This document shows, piece after piece, positions 19,815 through 28,363 of a stretch of DNA of 64,000 bases. The notes below the pieces were generated by a model. The model was not told the origin of the DNA and did no database searches. It saw nothing but the letters and a program-made list of their open reading frames with translations. The stretch spans positions 1 to 64,000 of the forward strand of contig JBOGKM010000103.1 in NCBI GenBank assembly GCA_050747745.1. The letters run 5' to 3'. Source of the stretch: SCQP01 sp050747745 (GTDB taxonomy: Bacteria > Acidobacteriota > Terriglobia > Terriglobales > SCQP01). Each line of letters starts with the position of its first letter. Position 1 is the stretch's first letter. Position numbers and translations under genes: made by a program.

Positions 19815-20894
19815 GTGCGTGATATGTCTCATGATGCCGGGGGCGTGCCCGGCGCCGGGCGCGAAGCGGCGGTGCTGGCGGGCGTGGTGGAAGAGTATCT
19901 GGCCAGCGGTATCCCGGTCGGCTCCCGCCTGCTGGCCGAAACCCGCCTTCCCGACACCAGCTCGGCGACCATCCGTCATGTGCTTTCCGATCTGGAGCGT
20001 GCAGGTTTTCTGATCCAGCCGCACACCTCCGCCGGCCGCATCCCCACCGCGCAGGCTATCCGCTGGTGGCTGCAGCGCCTGCAAGCCCCCGAGCCGCTGC
20101 TCGAGGCCGGCCCGCGGCAGCACCTCGAGCACGCCCTCCGCGCCGCCAGCGACGAGGCCACGTTGTGGCTGCGCACCTGTGAATTTCTTTCCGAGATCAG
20201 CCAGCAGGTGGGTATGGTGGCCATATTGCCCTGGCACGATTCCGGATTGAAGCAACTGCGCTTCTTCCGCCTCACCGATCGCCGCGTGCTCGCCATTCTG
20301 GTCACCAGCGACGGACAGATACGCGAGCGCGTGGGCCGCATCCCCGAGGTCTATACCCAGACGGAACTGGACACCGCCTCCCGCTACCTCACCCAAAACT
20401 TCACTGGCTTGACGCTGGCGCGCATCCGCCAGGAACTGGTGCGGCGCGTGGAGGAGGAACGGGCCGCCTACGACGAACTGCTCAAACGCGTACTGGTGCT
20501 TTCGCACTGCGGCGTATTGGAAATGCAAAACGGAGGCGAGGTCTACGTGCTGGGTGCACGCCACCTGGCTGAAAGCCTGGATGCCTCGCGCCTGGGCGAC
20601 TTGCTCGCTCAATTGCAGGAAAAGGAGCGCTGGCTGAGGCTGCTGTCCGGACTGGAAACGCAGGATTGTGTCCACTGGGATGGGCCGGACGCGCACGGGC
20701 ACGCCTGCTGGGTGCGGGTGCACGTCGGCATGGCCGAGGAGGCGATGCCGGAAATGTCGCTCATCGCCGCCAACTACGGCGCCGGCGCGATCGGCATTCT
20801 TGGCCCCACGCGTATGCCCTACGCGCGCGCCTTGGGCGCGGTGGCGCTGGCACGCGCCGTCTGCCAACAAATTCTGGGAGAACGACCCGTATGA
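19815..20894 (+). CDS. hrcA: Heat-inducible transcription repressor HrcA
   Basis: HrcA represses class I heat-shock genes by binding CIRCE. The 359-residue product has the winged-helix N-terminus (SGIPVGSRLLAETRLPDTSS, then ATIRHVLSDLERAGFLIQPH and TSAGRIPT) and the effector domain ending (EMSLIAANYGAGAIGILGPT, then MPYARALGAVALA). The start is GTG at 19815; ATG at 19824 is an alternative. No CIRCE inverted repeat is visible in the 44 bp between ald and this start. Its end overlaps grpE by four bases (ATGA). Confidence 0.96.
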   Translation: MRDMSHDAGGVPGAGREAAVLAGVVEEYLASGIPVGSRLLAETRLPDTSSATIRHVLSDLERAGFLIQPHTSAGRIPTAQAIRWWLQRLQAPEPLLEAGPRQHLEHALRAASDEATLWLRTCEFLSEISQQVGMVAILPWHDSGLKQLRFFRLTDRRVLAILVTSDGQIRERVGRIPEVYTQTELDTASRYLTQNFTGLTLARIRQELVRRVEEERAAYDELLKRVLVLSHCGVLEMQNGGEVYVLGARHLAESLDASRLGDLLAQLQEKERWLRLLSGLETQDCVHWDGPDAHGHACWVRVHVGMAEEAMPEMSLIAANYGAGAIGILGPTRMPYARALGAVALARAVCQQILGERPV

Positions 20895-21427
20895 GTTTGG
20901 ATGAAAGCGCCAGCATGCCGCCGCTGGAGCCCGAGCACGAACTGGCTGAGGCCGAACCGCCTCAGGAGCTAGCGGCGGAAGTGCAGAAATTGACCGAGGA
21001 ACGCGACGCGCTCCAGGATCGCCTGCTGCGGGCGCTCGCCGATGCGGACAACGCGCGCAAGCGCTTCGGCCGCGATCTGCAAGAGGCCCGCCAGCACGCC
21101 GTCACCGAAGCGGTGCGGCCCTTTCTGGCGGTCCTCGACAGCTTCGATCGTGCCCTCGGGCATGCGGCTTCCAGCCCCGAGCAGGAACTGCGCACCGGCA
21201 TCGAACTGCTGCATCGGCAACTGCTCGAGGCGGTACGCAAGGTGGGTCTGGAACCGGTGGCTGCGCGCGGCAAGAACTTCGATCCGCACCTGCACGAAGC
21301 GCTGGAGATGGTGGAAACCGAAGAGGTTCCGGAAGGGGCCGTGGTGGACGAGCTGCAGCGCGGCTACACCCTCCGCGACCGCCTGGTGCGACCCGCGCTG
21401 GTGCGCGTGGCGCGCCGCAAGGCCTGA
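20891..21427 (+). CDS. grpE: Nucleotide exchange factor GrpE
   Basis: GrpE drives ADP release from DnaK. The 178-residue product begins with an acidic disordered stretch and a coiled coil (about residues 30-65, EEVQKL-like heptads through RDALQDRLLRALADADNARK). The beta domain shows GLEPVAARGKNFDPHLHEAL and ends with the typical LQRGYTLRDRLVRPALVRVA. I start it at ATG 20891, which overlaps the hrcA stop. The reading frame is open earlier inside hrcA, but that part is a shadow. dnaJ starts 6 bp after its stop. dnaK is not in the window. Confidence 0.96.
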   Translation: MSLDESASMPPLEPEHELAEAEPPQELAAEVQKLTEERDALQDRLLRALADADNARKRFGRDLQEARQHAVTEAVRPFLAVLDSFDRALGHAASSPEQELRTGIELLHRQLLEAVRKVGLEPVAARGKNFDPHLHEALEMVETEEVPEGAVVDELQRGYTLRDRLVRPALVRVARRKA

Positions 21428-21433
21428 ATTTCG

Positions 21434-22549
21434 ATGCCCGAAAAACGCGACTACTACGAGATCCTGGGTGTTGCCCGCGACGCCGGCGAGACGGAGCTTA
21501 AAAGCGCGTACCGCCGCCTGGCGATGCGCTACCACCCCGACCGCAACCAGGGCGATCCACAGGCTGAAGAAGCCTTCAAGCAGGCTTCCGAGGCCTATAG
21601 CGTTTTGGCCGATCCGCAGAAACGCGCCCAGTACGATCACTTTGGCCACGCCGGCGTCGGCAATAACGGCGGCGGTTTCGATCCGAGCGCCTTCACCGAT
21701 TTCGCCGACATCTTCGGCGATTTTTTCGGCTTCGGCGACCTGTTCGGCGCCGGGCGGCGGCGCCGCGGCGGCCAGCGCGGCCAGGATCTGCGCTACGACC
21801 TGGAAGTCTCGTTCGAGCAAAGCCTGCAGGGCGCCGAAATGGAGATTCATTTTCAGCGTCTGGGACCCTGCGAGGCTTGCCATGGCAAGCGCACCCGGGG
21901 CGGCGCGGCGCCCGCCACCTGTCCCACCTGCCGCGGCGCCGGACAGGTGCGGCTGCAGCAGGGCTTTTTCAGCGTGGCGCGCACCTGCACCCAGTGCGGC
22001 GGCATGGGCGTGATCATCCGCGATCCCTGCCCGGCCTGCCGCGGTCAGGGGCGCGTGCAAACCGACATCCGCCGTACCGTCGCCGTGCCCGCCGGCATCG
22101 AGGAAGGCATGCAGCTGCGCCTCAGCGGCGAAGGCGAAGCGGGGCTGGGCGGCGGCGGCGCGGGCGATTTGTACGTGCTCATCCACGTGCGTCCGCATGC
22201 GTTTTTCCAGCGCAAGGGCACCGAGCTGTACTGCTCCATACCGGTCTCGTTTCCGCAGGCGGTGCTGGGCTGCGACGTGCGCGTGCCCACTCCCTGGGGC
22301 GACGAGTTCGTGACCGTGCCCGTGGGCACTGCCAGCGGCGCCGAGCTACCGCTGTTGAAGGGCAAGGGCGCGCCCCGCGTCAACGGCCGCGGCCGCGGCG
22401 ACCTGCACGTGTACGTGAGCATTGAGGTACCCAAAAAGCTCAGCAAGGAACAGCGGCAATTGCTGCTCGACCTGGACCGCCTCATGCCCAACCAGAACAT
22501 CCCGCACGATGCCGGCCTGCTGGAAAAAGTCCGCGACCTGTTCGGGTAG
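21434..22549 (+). CDS. dnaJ: Chaperone DnaJ
   Basis: The 371-residue co-chaperone has the complete type I layout. The J domain (residues 1-70) carries the HPD motif in MRYHPDRNQGD. A Gly/Phe-rich linker (FADIFGDFFGFGDLFGAGRR) follows. Four CxxCxGxG-type zinc motifs are present (CEACHGKRT, CPTCRGAG, CTQCGGMG, CPACRGQG; the first is slightly off consensus). The C-terminal substrate-binding domains end in RGDLHVYVSIEVPKKLSKEQ. It is next to grpE and hrcA and is followed by rsmE, a common order. Confidence 0.97.
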   Translation: MPEKRDYYEILGVARDAGETELKSAYRRLAMRYHPDRNQGDPQAEEAFKQASEAYSVLADPQKRAQYDHFGHAGVGNNGGGFDPSAFTDFADIFGDFFGFGDLFGAGRRRRGGQRGQDLRYDLEVSFEQSLQGAEMEIHFQRLGPCEACHGKRTRGGAAPATCPTCRGAGQVRLQQGFFSVARTCTQCGGMGVIIRDPCPACRGQGRVQTDIRRTVAVPAGIEEGMQLRLSGEGEAGLGGGGAGDLYVLIHVRPHAFFQRKGTELYCSIPVSFPQAVLGCDVRVPTPWGDEFVTVPVGTASGAELPLLKGKGAPRVNGRGRGDLHVYVSIEVPKKLSKEQRQLLLDLDRLMPNQNIPHDAGLLEKVRDLFG

Positions 22550-22571
22550 GGCGAACCCCGCCGCCGCACCT

Positions 22572-23279
22572 ATGGCCCGCCGCCGTTTCTTCGCCAGCGC
22601 CTGCGATGGCGCCCGCGCCCGCATCGATGGCGAATCCGCTCACCATCTGACGCGCGTGCTGCGGGTGCAGCCTGGCCAGGAATACGAACTGGCGTGGAAG
22701 GGTGCGCTGTATCTGGGCCGCATCGAGAGCGCGCGCACCGGCGCGGTCGAGCTCACGGTGACGGCGCAGTTGGCAGCGCCGCAACCCGAATCTGCGCTCG
22801 AGCTCGCCGCCGCGATCTTCAAGTTTGACCGCTTCGAGTGGATGCTGGAAAAAGCCACCGAGCTGGGCATGACCCGGCTGTGGCCGGTCGTGAGCCGCCG
22901 CAGCGATCCCCGCCTGGCTGCTGCTGCCGCCGCGCGCGCGCGCCGCTGGCGCCAGATCGCGCTCTCGGCCGCGGAACAGTCGCGCCGCGCTACCTGTCCC
23001 GATATCGCCGCTGCGCTGTCCCTGGCCGCGCTGCTGGCGCACCCGTTCGCCGGCCAGCGGCTGCTGCTCTCCGAGGCCAAGGACGCGCCTGCGATGGCGG
23101 GCGCCGCTCCCCCGCTGCGCCTTCTGCTGGGACCGGAAGGCGGTTGGAGCGAGGAGGAAGCCAGCGCCGCTGCCGCGGCCGGCTATCGCCCGGTGAGCCT
23201 CGGAGGGCGCATCCTGCGCGCCGAAACCGCGGCCCTCGCCGCCCTTGCCCTGTCCGGTTCGGCGCTCGTCGCTGGCTGA
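22572..23279 (+). CDS. rsmE: 16S rRNA (uracil-1498-N3)-methyltransferase RsmE
   Basis: RsmE methylates U1498 of 16S rRNA using S-adenosylmethionine. The 235-residue product has an N-terminal PUA-like part (RRRFFASACDG, then HHLTRVLRVQPGQEYEL) and a SPOUT domain with the knot motifs FDRFEWMLEKATELG, LLLGPEGGWSEEE and VSLGGRILRAETAALAALAL. ATG 22572 gives the normal start; the open frame further upstream lies inside dnaJ. The dnaJ-rsmE neighbourhood is widespread in bacteria and supports the call. Confidence 0.94.
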   Translation: MARRRFFASACDGARARIDGESAHHLTRVLRVQPGQEYELAWKGALYLGRIESARTGAVELTVTAQLAAPQPESALELAAAIFKFDRFEWMLEKATELGMTRLWPVVSRRSDPRLAAAAAARARRWRQIALSAAEQSRRATCPDIAAALSLAALLAHPFAGQRLLLSEAKDAPAMAGAAPPLRLLLGPEGGWSEEEASAAAAAGYRPVSLGGRILRAETAALAALALSGSALVAG

Positions 23280-23382
23280 ATCACTCCCGCTCCCCGCCTT
23301 TGCGGCTTCTGCCCGCCATCAAGCAGTTGCGAGTTCTCGGGCCGAACTGGAGCGGAGTCACCGTGGGTACTGTGATACGACC

Positions 23383-24636
23383 CTAGAAGTTGTATTGCGC
23401 TCGCACCGAATAGAGCAGGGTGTTGGGAGTGGTCATGCCGCCGGGGTGTTGCCAGTATTCCACGTCGGGCTGGATGGTCAGATAACTCGAAGCGTAAATT
23501 TGGTAGTACGCCTCGAACTCGTTTTCAAATCCATGCAAGAACCGGTTCCGGTTCGACAGGAAGCCATCGCTGAACGCGAAGCCGATCTCATCGTGTGGCC
23601 GCGCCGTGAGCGCTCCATCCCACACCACGCCTGCGCCGACATGTCGGTTGATCGGCGCAACGGAGGGAGGAGCGGTACCGAGTTGCAGGAAAGCGCCCAA
23701 GCCGCGGTCGGGTGAGGTGGCCGGATGCCAAAGCTTCTGTGCCGCGACCAGGTATTTGCCCGCGGCACCGTGGACAATGCTTCCTGGCGATCCATTGAAA
23801 GAGCGGAATCGCCCAGTATCGCGCCACGCGCCCACTTCCAGGCTGAAGGGCAGTCCCTCCCATTTGTGCTGCCAACCCTCCTCCGTCACCCACAGGTCGC
23901 CGCCCGGATCGTAAGGCAGCTCCGTGCTGTGGTCGTTAAAGACGCCACCGGAGAAGTAAACGCCCTTTTCCGGGTATACAAATACGTCGCCGCCAAACGA
24001 TCCCTTGGGGTACGTGGGCAGTACGAAGGTGCTGATAGAAGCGTCGGAAGAGAAATTCAGGGAGATAAAGTTTTGGCCGTAAGGCACGGTGAAGTACTGG
24101 TCGTCCACGTACATCAGGCCGACCTGCAGTTGCAGCGTGTGCCGCAGGAGCATCTGGCGGTACCATCCGCGATCGATCTCCGTGAACGAGTACGCGTCCA
24201 TGTTGTCGGGGTCCTGCAAGGAGGTCGTGTATTGGTTCACGATGTTCGGTCCACTGTGGGTCTGCATGTCCACCATCAACGTCCCGCCCGGCCAGCCAAC
24301 TAGTTTCCTGGTGTCGAAAGTGGCTGATAGATCAAGCAAATACTGTCCGTCGAAACCGCGCGCGGGACTCACACCACCCTTGGCCAACGTCGCGCCGTCA
24401 AGCTGGAGCCAACCTTCGAAATCAATGCCGCGCTCGGCAAATTGCGTGTGGGGGCCGAACACCTTCCGCACGACGGCGGGGCACAGGAAATCGTCCGGGG
24501 GCGCGGCCTGATCCTGGCCGGTCGCGCCGCTTGCCCCGCCGCCGCTATCCGCCTGTGCATTCCAGGGACAGCACAGCAATATTGATAACGCAAAGGGCAG
24601 AAGCCGCCTCGCGGCGGGCAGGAGTTTACGATCCAC
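23383..24636 (-). CDS. Carbohydrate-selective porin, OprB family
   Basis: The 417-residue product has a signal peptide (LLPFALSILLCCPWNAQADS), then alternating polar and aromatic segments as in an outer-membrane beta-barrel, and ends in the aromatic-terminated VRAQYNF, a typical barrel C-terminus. The segments FEGWLQLDGATLAKGGVS, TLMVDMQTHSGPNIV and YFSGGVFNDHSTE resemble OprB porins, which pass sugars. The start is GTG 24636 without a good ribosome binding site. It lies 143 bp downstream of the permease gene on the same strand, so it may have its own promoter. No sugar-use genes are adjacent. Confidence 0.85.
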   Translation of the reverse strand: MDRKLLPAARRLLPFALSILLCCPWNAQADSGGGASGATGQDQAAPPDDFLCPAVVRKVFGPHTQFAERGIDFEGWLQLDGATLAKGGVSPARGFDGQYLLDLSATFDTRKLVGWPGGTLMVDMQTHSGPNIVNQYTTSLQDPDNMDAYSFTEIDRGWYRQMLLRHTLQLQVGLMYVDDQYFTVPYGQNFISLNFSSDASISTFVLPTYPKGSFGGDVFVYPEKGVYFSGGVFNDHSTELPYDPGGDLWVTEEGWQHKWEGLPFSLEVGAWRDTGRFRSFNGSPGSIVHGAAGKYLVAAQKLWHPATSPDRGLGAFLQLGTAPPSVAPINRHVGAGVVWDGALTARPHDEIGFAFSDGFLSNRNRFLHGFENEFEAYYQIYASSYLTIQPDVEYWQHPGGMTTPNTLLYSVRAQYNF

Positions 24637-24779
24637 GAAATTGGCTTTCGGAGGAGCGCCCGATTATGGGGGATTTCCGTTCTTCGGTAACTATCGTCGC
24701 GCCCAGCATACACCTGACGACGGCGCTGCGGCAGTCCAGCGATGGCGCAGCCTCGGGCGGTGACCCAGGCGTCCAGGAC

Positions 24780-25631
24780 TTAAAGTACGGGTTGAGCTGC
24801 CTGCGGGGCGCGGGGGCCATGCGAGGTTTGCATGCCCGCCTGGCTCAAACCCCACAGCAGCGGCAGCAGCACCACGAACGGCGCGTACAGCCACCAGCAG
24901 CGGGTGGCGACGGTGTAGTCGCGCAGCGGATCCAGCATGTTGCCCCAGGTGGGCCAGGGTTGCGGCAGGCCCAGGCCGACCAGCTCCAAGCTCACCTCGG
25001 CGCCGATAGCGGCCGCCATCAGCAAGGCGAAATAGGTGGCGGCCAGCGCGCGCAGGTTGGGCCAGAGATGCCGCACCAGCACCTGCCGCCGCGTCGCGCC
25101 CAGCGCCAGCGCCGCCTGCACGAACTCGCGCTCCATCAGCTCGCGTGCGGCGCCGTAAAATGCCCACGAGGAGACCGGCCAGGCGGCGGCGGCAAACAGC
25201 GCCACCAACGCCAGGGCCACGGTAAACGCCGAGGCATCCAGCGGCAGCGCCGCGCGCACTGCGACCAGGACGAAAATCCAGGGTAGAGAGCGGCAGATCT
25301 CGCCCAGTTGGCGCGATACGGCGGCCCAGGGCGGCGACAGCGCCGCCGCCAGGCCCACGCCTGCCGCCAGCAGCAGCGCGGGCAGAGCCATAGCCAGACC
25401 CAAAGCCGTGGACAAGCCGCAGGCGACCAGCAGACGCGAGGCCACGTCGCGTCCGAACTCATCCGTGCCCAGCCAGTGCGCCCGCGTCGGCGCGGCCAGT
25501 ACCGACTCCCGGTCCTGGTGCCGGAACGGCTGTGGCGCCAGCCAGGGCCCGCTCAGCGCCAGCGCCAGCCATGCCACCATTCCCCAGCGCCGCCATCCTG
25601 TCCCGCCGCGCGTTGGCGCCCGTCCCTTCAT
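24780..25631 (-). CDS. ABC transporter permease, DppC/OppC type
   Basis: Inner-membrane permease of a peptide/nickel-type importer, 283 residues with about six hydrophobic spans. The WLGTDEFGRDVASRLLVA segment is the DppC N-terminal signature, and the EAA loop that contacts the ATPase is seen as QAALALGATRRQVLVRHLWP. ATG 25631 overlaps the stop of the DppB-type gene by four bases (ATGA). The frame is open far upstream on this strand, but that is a shadow of the partner gene. No ATPase gene lies nearby. Confidence 0.88.
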   Translation of the reverse strand: MKGRAPTRGGTGWRRWGMVAWLALALSGPWLAPQPFRHQDRESVLAAPTRAHWLGTDEFGRDVASRLLVACGLSTALGLAMALPALLLAAGVGLAAALSPPWAAVSRQLGEICRSLPWIFVLVAVRAALPLDASAFTVALALVALFAAAAWPVSSWAFYGAARELMEREFVQAALALGATRRQVLVRHLWPNLRALAATYFALLMAAAIGAEVSLELVGLGLPQPWPTWGNMLDPLRDYTVATRCWWLYAPFVVLLPLLWGLSQAGMQTSHGPRAPQAAQPVL

Positions 25632-26614
25632 TGTTCCGCCCCCGCGGCCGGCGCCGCCGCCGCCAACCGCGGCTGAAAGCGTCGGCGCGCGCGCAATTGG
25701 GGATTCAGCAGCCATTGCCCGATTTCCGACACCCAGTTGGCGGCGATCACCACCACGCTGGTCAGCAGCACCAGCGCCGCCAGCACCGGCATGTCCTTCG
25801 ACTGCGCTGCCGTAATCGAAAGCTGTCCCAGGCCCGGCCAGCCCAGCAGCGGTTCCAGAATCACCAGTTCCACTAGCGCCTGCGAAATCGTCAGCGAGGC
25901 CACCGGTACCAGCACGTCGCTGCAGTTGGGCAGGGCGTGCACCAGCACCAGGCGCGCGGGCGCCAGGCCGTTGGCCCGCCCCTGGGCGATAAAGCCGCTC
26001 TCGGCCACCTGCGCCAGTGCGTGCGCGGCCTGAAAATACACCGTGGGCAGAAACGCCAGCGCCAGCACCAACGCCGGCAGCCAGGGCGCGGGCGCGGCCG
26101 CCACGCCTGGCAGCCATGCCGCCGGCGCCCACACCAGCGCCACGATCGCCATCACGCCAAGCGGCAGCGCCGTCAACAGCGCGTTGACCGCATGGAAAAT
26201 GGATTCCAACCGGTGCTGCCAGCGCCAGCGCCCGCGCTCGCCCAGCCATAGCGGGCCCAGCGCCAGAGCCAATCCCAGCACCCATGCGCCGCCCAGGCCC
26301 AGCAGCAGCAATTCTGCGCTGGCCGCCGCGCGCGGGCATAGTATGCTGAGCACGGGACGATGCGATACCAGCGAAATTCCCAGCTTGCCATGCACCGCCC
26401 CGGCCAGCCAGGCACCGAACCGATGCCACAGCGACTCCTGCGGCAAATATATGGCCCGCAAGTGCGCCAGCTCCCGCGCCGAAATCGATGGATCCAGCTC
26501 GAGCGCGCTGAAGGCATCGCCTGGCGTCAACTGCCCCAGCGCGAAACACAACAGCAGTGCTGCCAACACCGTGATGAGGCCGGCCAGCGCGCGGCGGCAC
26601 AAGTGCAGCAGCAT
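25628..26614 (-). CDS. ABC transporter permease, DppB/OppB type
   Basis: Partner permease of 328 residues. The N-terminus (LAALLLCFALGQLTPGDAFS) keeps the position of the DppB P-G-D motif, and the EAA-type loop GFIAQGRANGLAPARLVLVH is followed by LVELVILEPLLGWPGLGQL, typical of the family. It is unusually Ala/Leu-rich and the C-terminal tail (RRRFQPRLAAAAPAAGAEQ) is extended. It is transcribed with the DppC-type gene. Its start is only 33 bp from the start of the divergent binding-protein gene, so the two promoters must overlap. Confidence 0.87.
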   Translation of the reverse strand: MLLHLCRRALAGLITVLAALLLCFALGQLTPGDAFSALELDPSISARELAHLRAIYLPQESLWHRFGAWLAGAVHGKLGISLVSHRPVLSILCPRAAASAELLLLGLGGAWVLGLALALGPLWLGERGRWRWQHRLESIFHAVNALLTALPLGVMAIVALVWAPAAWLPGVAAAPAPWLPALVLALAFLPTVYFQAAHALAQVAESGFIAQGRANGLAPARLVLVHALPNCSDVLVPVASLTISQALVELVILEPLLGWPGLGQLSITAAQSKDMPVLAALVLLTSVVVIAANWVSEIGQWLLNPQLRARRRFQPRLAAAAPAAGAEQ

Positions 26615-26630
26615 GTGTCCGCCAGATTAA

Positions 26631-26662
26631 CAGTTGTCAGTTGTCAGTTGCCAGTTGCCAGT
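26631..26662. repeat. Heptanucleotide tandem repeat (cagttgY x 4.5)
   Basis: Four full 7-base units followed by a partial one (cagttgt, cagttgt, cagttgc, cagttgc, cagt) lie between the divergent starts of the DppB-type permease and the peptide-binding protein. Because 7 is not a multiple of 3, a change in copy number would shift any frame that begins inside it. A related tgacaactgcca sequence occurs at 15541, at the end of the peptidoglycan-binding gene. Confidence 0.85.
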
Positions 26663-28354
26663 AAGGCTCGCTGCGGGGCGGTGGTGGCGATCGTGTTGCT
26701 GATTTTGGGTTTCGCGGCGCCGGCGCGGGGGCAAATGGAACGGATGGCAGTGAACGGGCGCCCAGGCGGGCAGTTGGTAATTCCGCTGGCGGCCAGCCCG
26801 CAAACCTTCAATCCGGTGCTTGCCACCGACAACGCCTCGCAACTGCTCGCCAGCCTGACCATGGCCGACCTGATGCACATCAATCCGCGCACGCTGCAGG
26901 TCGAGCCGGCGCTGGCCACCTCGGTGGTGCACCGCAGTCCCACGGTCTGGATCATTCACCTGCGCCAGGGGGTCAAGTTCAGCGATGGCGTGCCCTTCAC
27001 GGCGCGGGACGTGGCCTTTAGCTTCCAGGTCTATACCGATCCCAAGCTTGACGCGCCGGGACGCCAACTGCTCATGGCGCATGGTCAGCCGGTGCGCTGC
27101 CGCGTACTCAACCCTTCCACCGTCGAGCTGGATCTGCCCGCGCCGATGGCGGTCGGCAACCGTCTGCTGGATAGCGTCTGGATGTTGCCACGTCATCTGC
27201 TGCTGGGCGCTTACCGCGCGGGGCGGCTGAGCCAAGCCTGGGCGCTGGGGACGCCGGCGGCAGCCATGGCCGGACTGGGGGCGTTTCGCCTGGCGCACTT
27301 TCAACCCGGCCGGGAAATCGTGCTGGCGCCCAACCCGCACTTCTGGCGCGAGGATCAACAGCACCGCCGCCTGCCCTATTTGCACCAGCTTCAGCTCCGC
27401 ATCCTGACCAGCGCCAGCCTGCGCATGACGCTGTTCGTGCGCGGCGACCTGGACGGGCTGCCACAGCTCCAGAGCAGCGATTATGCGCGCCTGCAGGGCA
27501 ATCGTTGTTGTCGCCTGCTCGACGGCGGCGCCGGACTGAATCCGGAAGTGCTGGTGTTGAATCAAACCCCGGGGCCGGAGGCGGCGCGCACCTGGTTCCG
27601 CAAGCGCGATTTCCGTCAGGCGGTGTCGCTGGCCATCGCGCGCGTCAACCTGGTGCGCAACGTTTACGCCGGCAAAGCCAGCGCGCTGGCTTCCCTTACC
27701 AGCCCCAGCGAGGGCCGCTGGGCCGATCCCACGCCCGCCCCGCATCAGAACCTGGCGCAGGCCCGCGCCTTGCTGCGGCAGTCCGGATTTGTGCTGCAGC
27801 GGGGACAGCTTCGCGATGCCCAGGGCCGTGCCGTCGCGTTTTCGCTTATTTATCCTGCTGAAAATGCCACGCGCGGCAAAATTGCGGTGTTTTTGCAGGC
27901 GGACCTGCGCCACCTTGGAATGCGGGTGGCGGTCACGCCGCTGCCGTTCGCCTCCTATCTCGATCGCCTAGCCCATCGCCGCGACTTTGACGCCGCTTTG
28001 CTGGGCCTTTCCATTCCCGACGCCGATCCCAACGTGGAAAGCCCGGAATGGACGCTGGACGGCGGCGCGCATTTCTGGAACCTGCGTCCCGCCCATCCCG
28101 CGCCTTGGGCGAGCGCGCTGGACGCCTGGTTTCACCGCCAACTCACCTCCACCAACCCGCGCCAGCGCCTGGCCGACTATCGCCGCATCCAGCAAATTGA
28201 ACGCCGCGAGCTGCCCATGATTCCGCTGGTCGCACCCGACGTGCTCGCTGCGGTGCGTCCCGGTCTCGAAGGTGCAGCCGCAGCCATTCTGCCGCCCCAC
28301 CTGCTCTGGAACGCCGCCCAACTCTGGTGGGCCGGCGGTGCAACCCATTTCTGA
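26648..28354 (+). CDS. Peptide-type ABC transporter substrate-binding protein
   Basis: An extracytoplasmic solute-binding protein of family 5 (SBP_bac_5), about 568 residues. After a signal segment (GAVVAIVLLILGFAAPARGQ) come PLAASPQTFNPVLATDNAS, the family-typical IIHLRQGVKFSDGVPFTARD, FRKRDFRQAVSLAIAR and FDAALLGLSIPDADPNVESP. The start is uncertain. TTG 26648 inside the heptamer repeat gives a positively charged n-region. GTG 26681 gives a shorter signal. A longer open frame upstream overlaps the permease on the other strand and is not believed. It is the likely binding partner of the two divergent permeases. Confidence 0.85.
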   Translation: MPVASKARCGAVVAIVLLILGFAAPARGQMERMAVNGRPGGQLVIPLAASPQTFNPVLATDNASQLLASLTMADLMHINPRTLQVEPALATSVVHRSPTVWIIHLRQGVKFSDGVPFTARDVAFSFQVYTDPKLDAPGRQLLMAHGQPVRCRVLNPSTVELDLPAPMAVGNRLLDSVWMLPRHLLLGAYRAGRLSQAWALGTPAAAMAGLGAFRLAHFQPGREIVLAPNPHFWREDQQHRRLPYLHQLQLRILTSASLRMTLFVRGDLDGLPQLQSSDYARLQGNRCCRLLDGGAGLNPEVLVLNQTPGPEAARTWFRKRDFRQAVSLAIARVNLVRNVYAGKASALASLTSPSEGRWADPTPAPHQNLAQARALLRQSGFVLQRGQLRDAQGRAVAFSLIYPAENATRGKIAVFLQADLRHLGMRVAVTPLPFASYLDRLAHRRDFDAALLGLSIPDADPNVESPEWTLDGGAHFWNLRPAHPAPWASALDAWFHRQLTSTNPRQRLADYRRIQQIERRELPMIPLVAPDVLAAVRPGLEGAAAAILPPHLLWNAAQLWWAGGATHF

Positions 28355-28363
28355 GTCCGGGCG

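Noticed and set aside
23280..23382. Terminator between rsmE and the OprB gene
   Set aside because: No stem-loop with a T-run was visible between the convergent genes.
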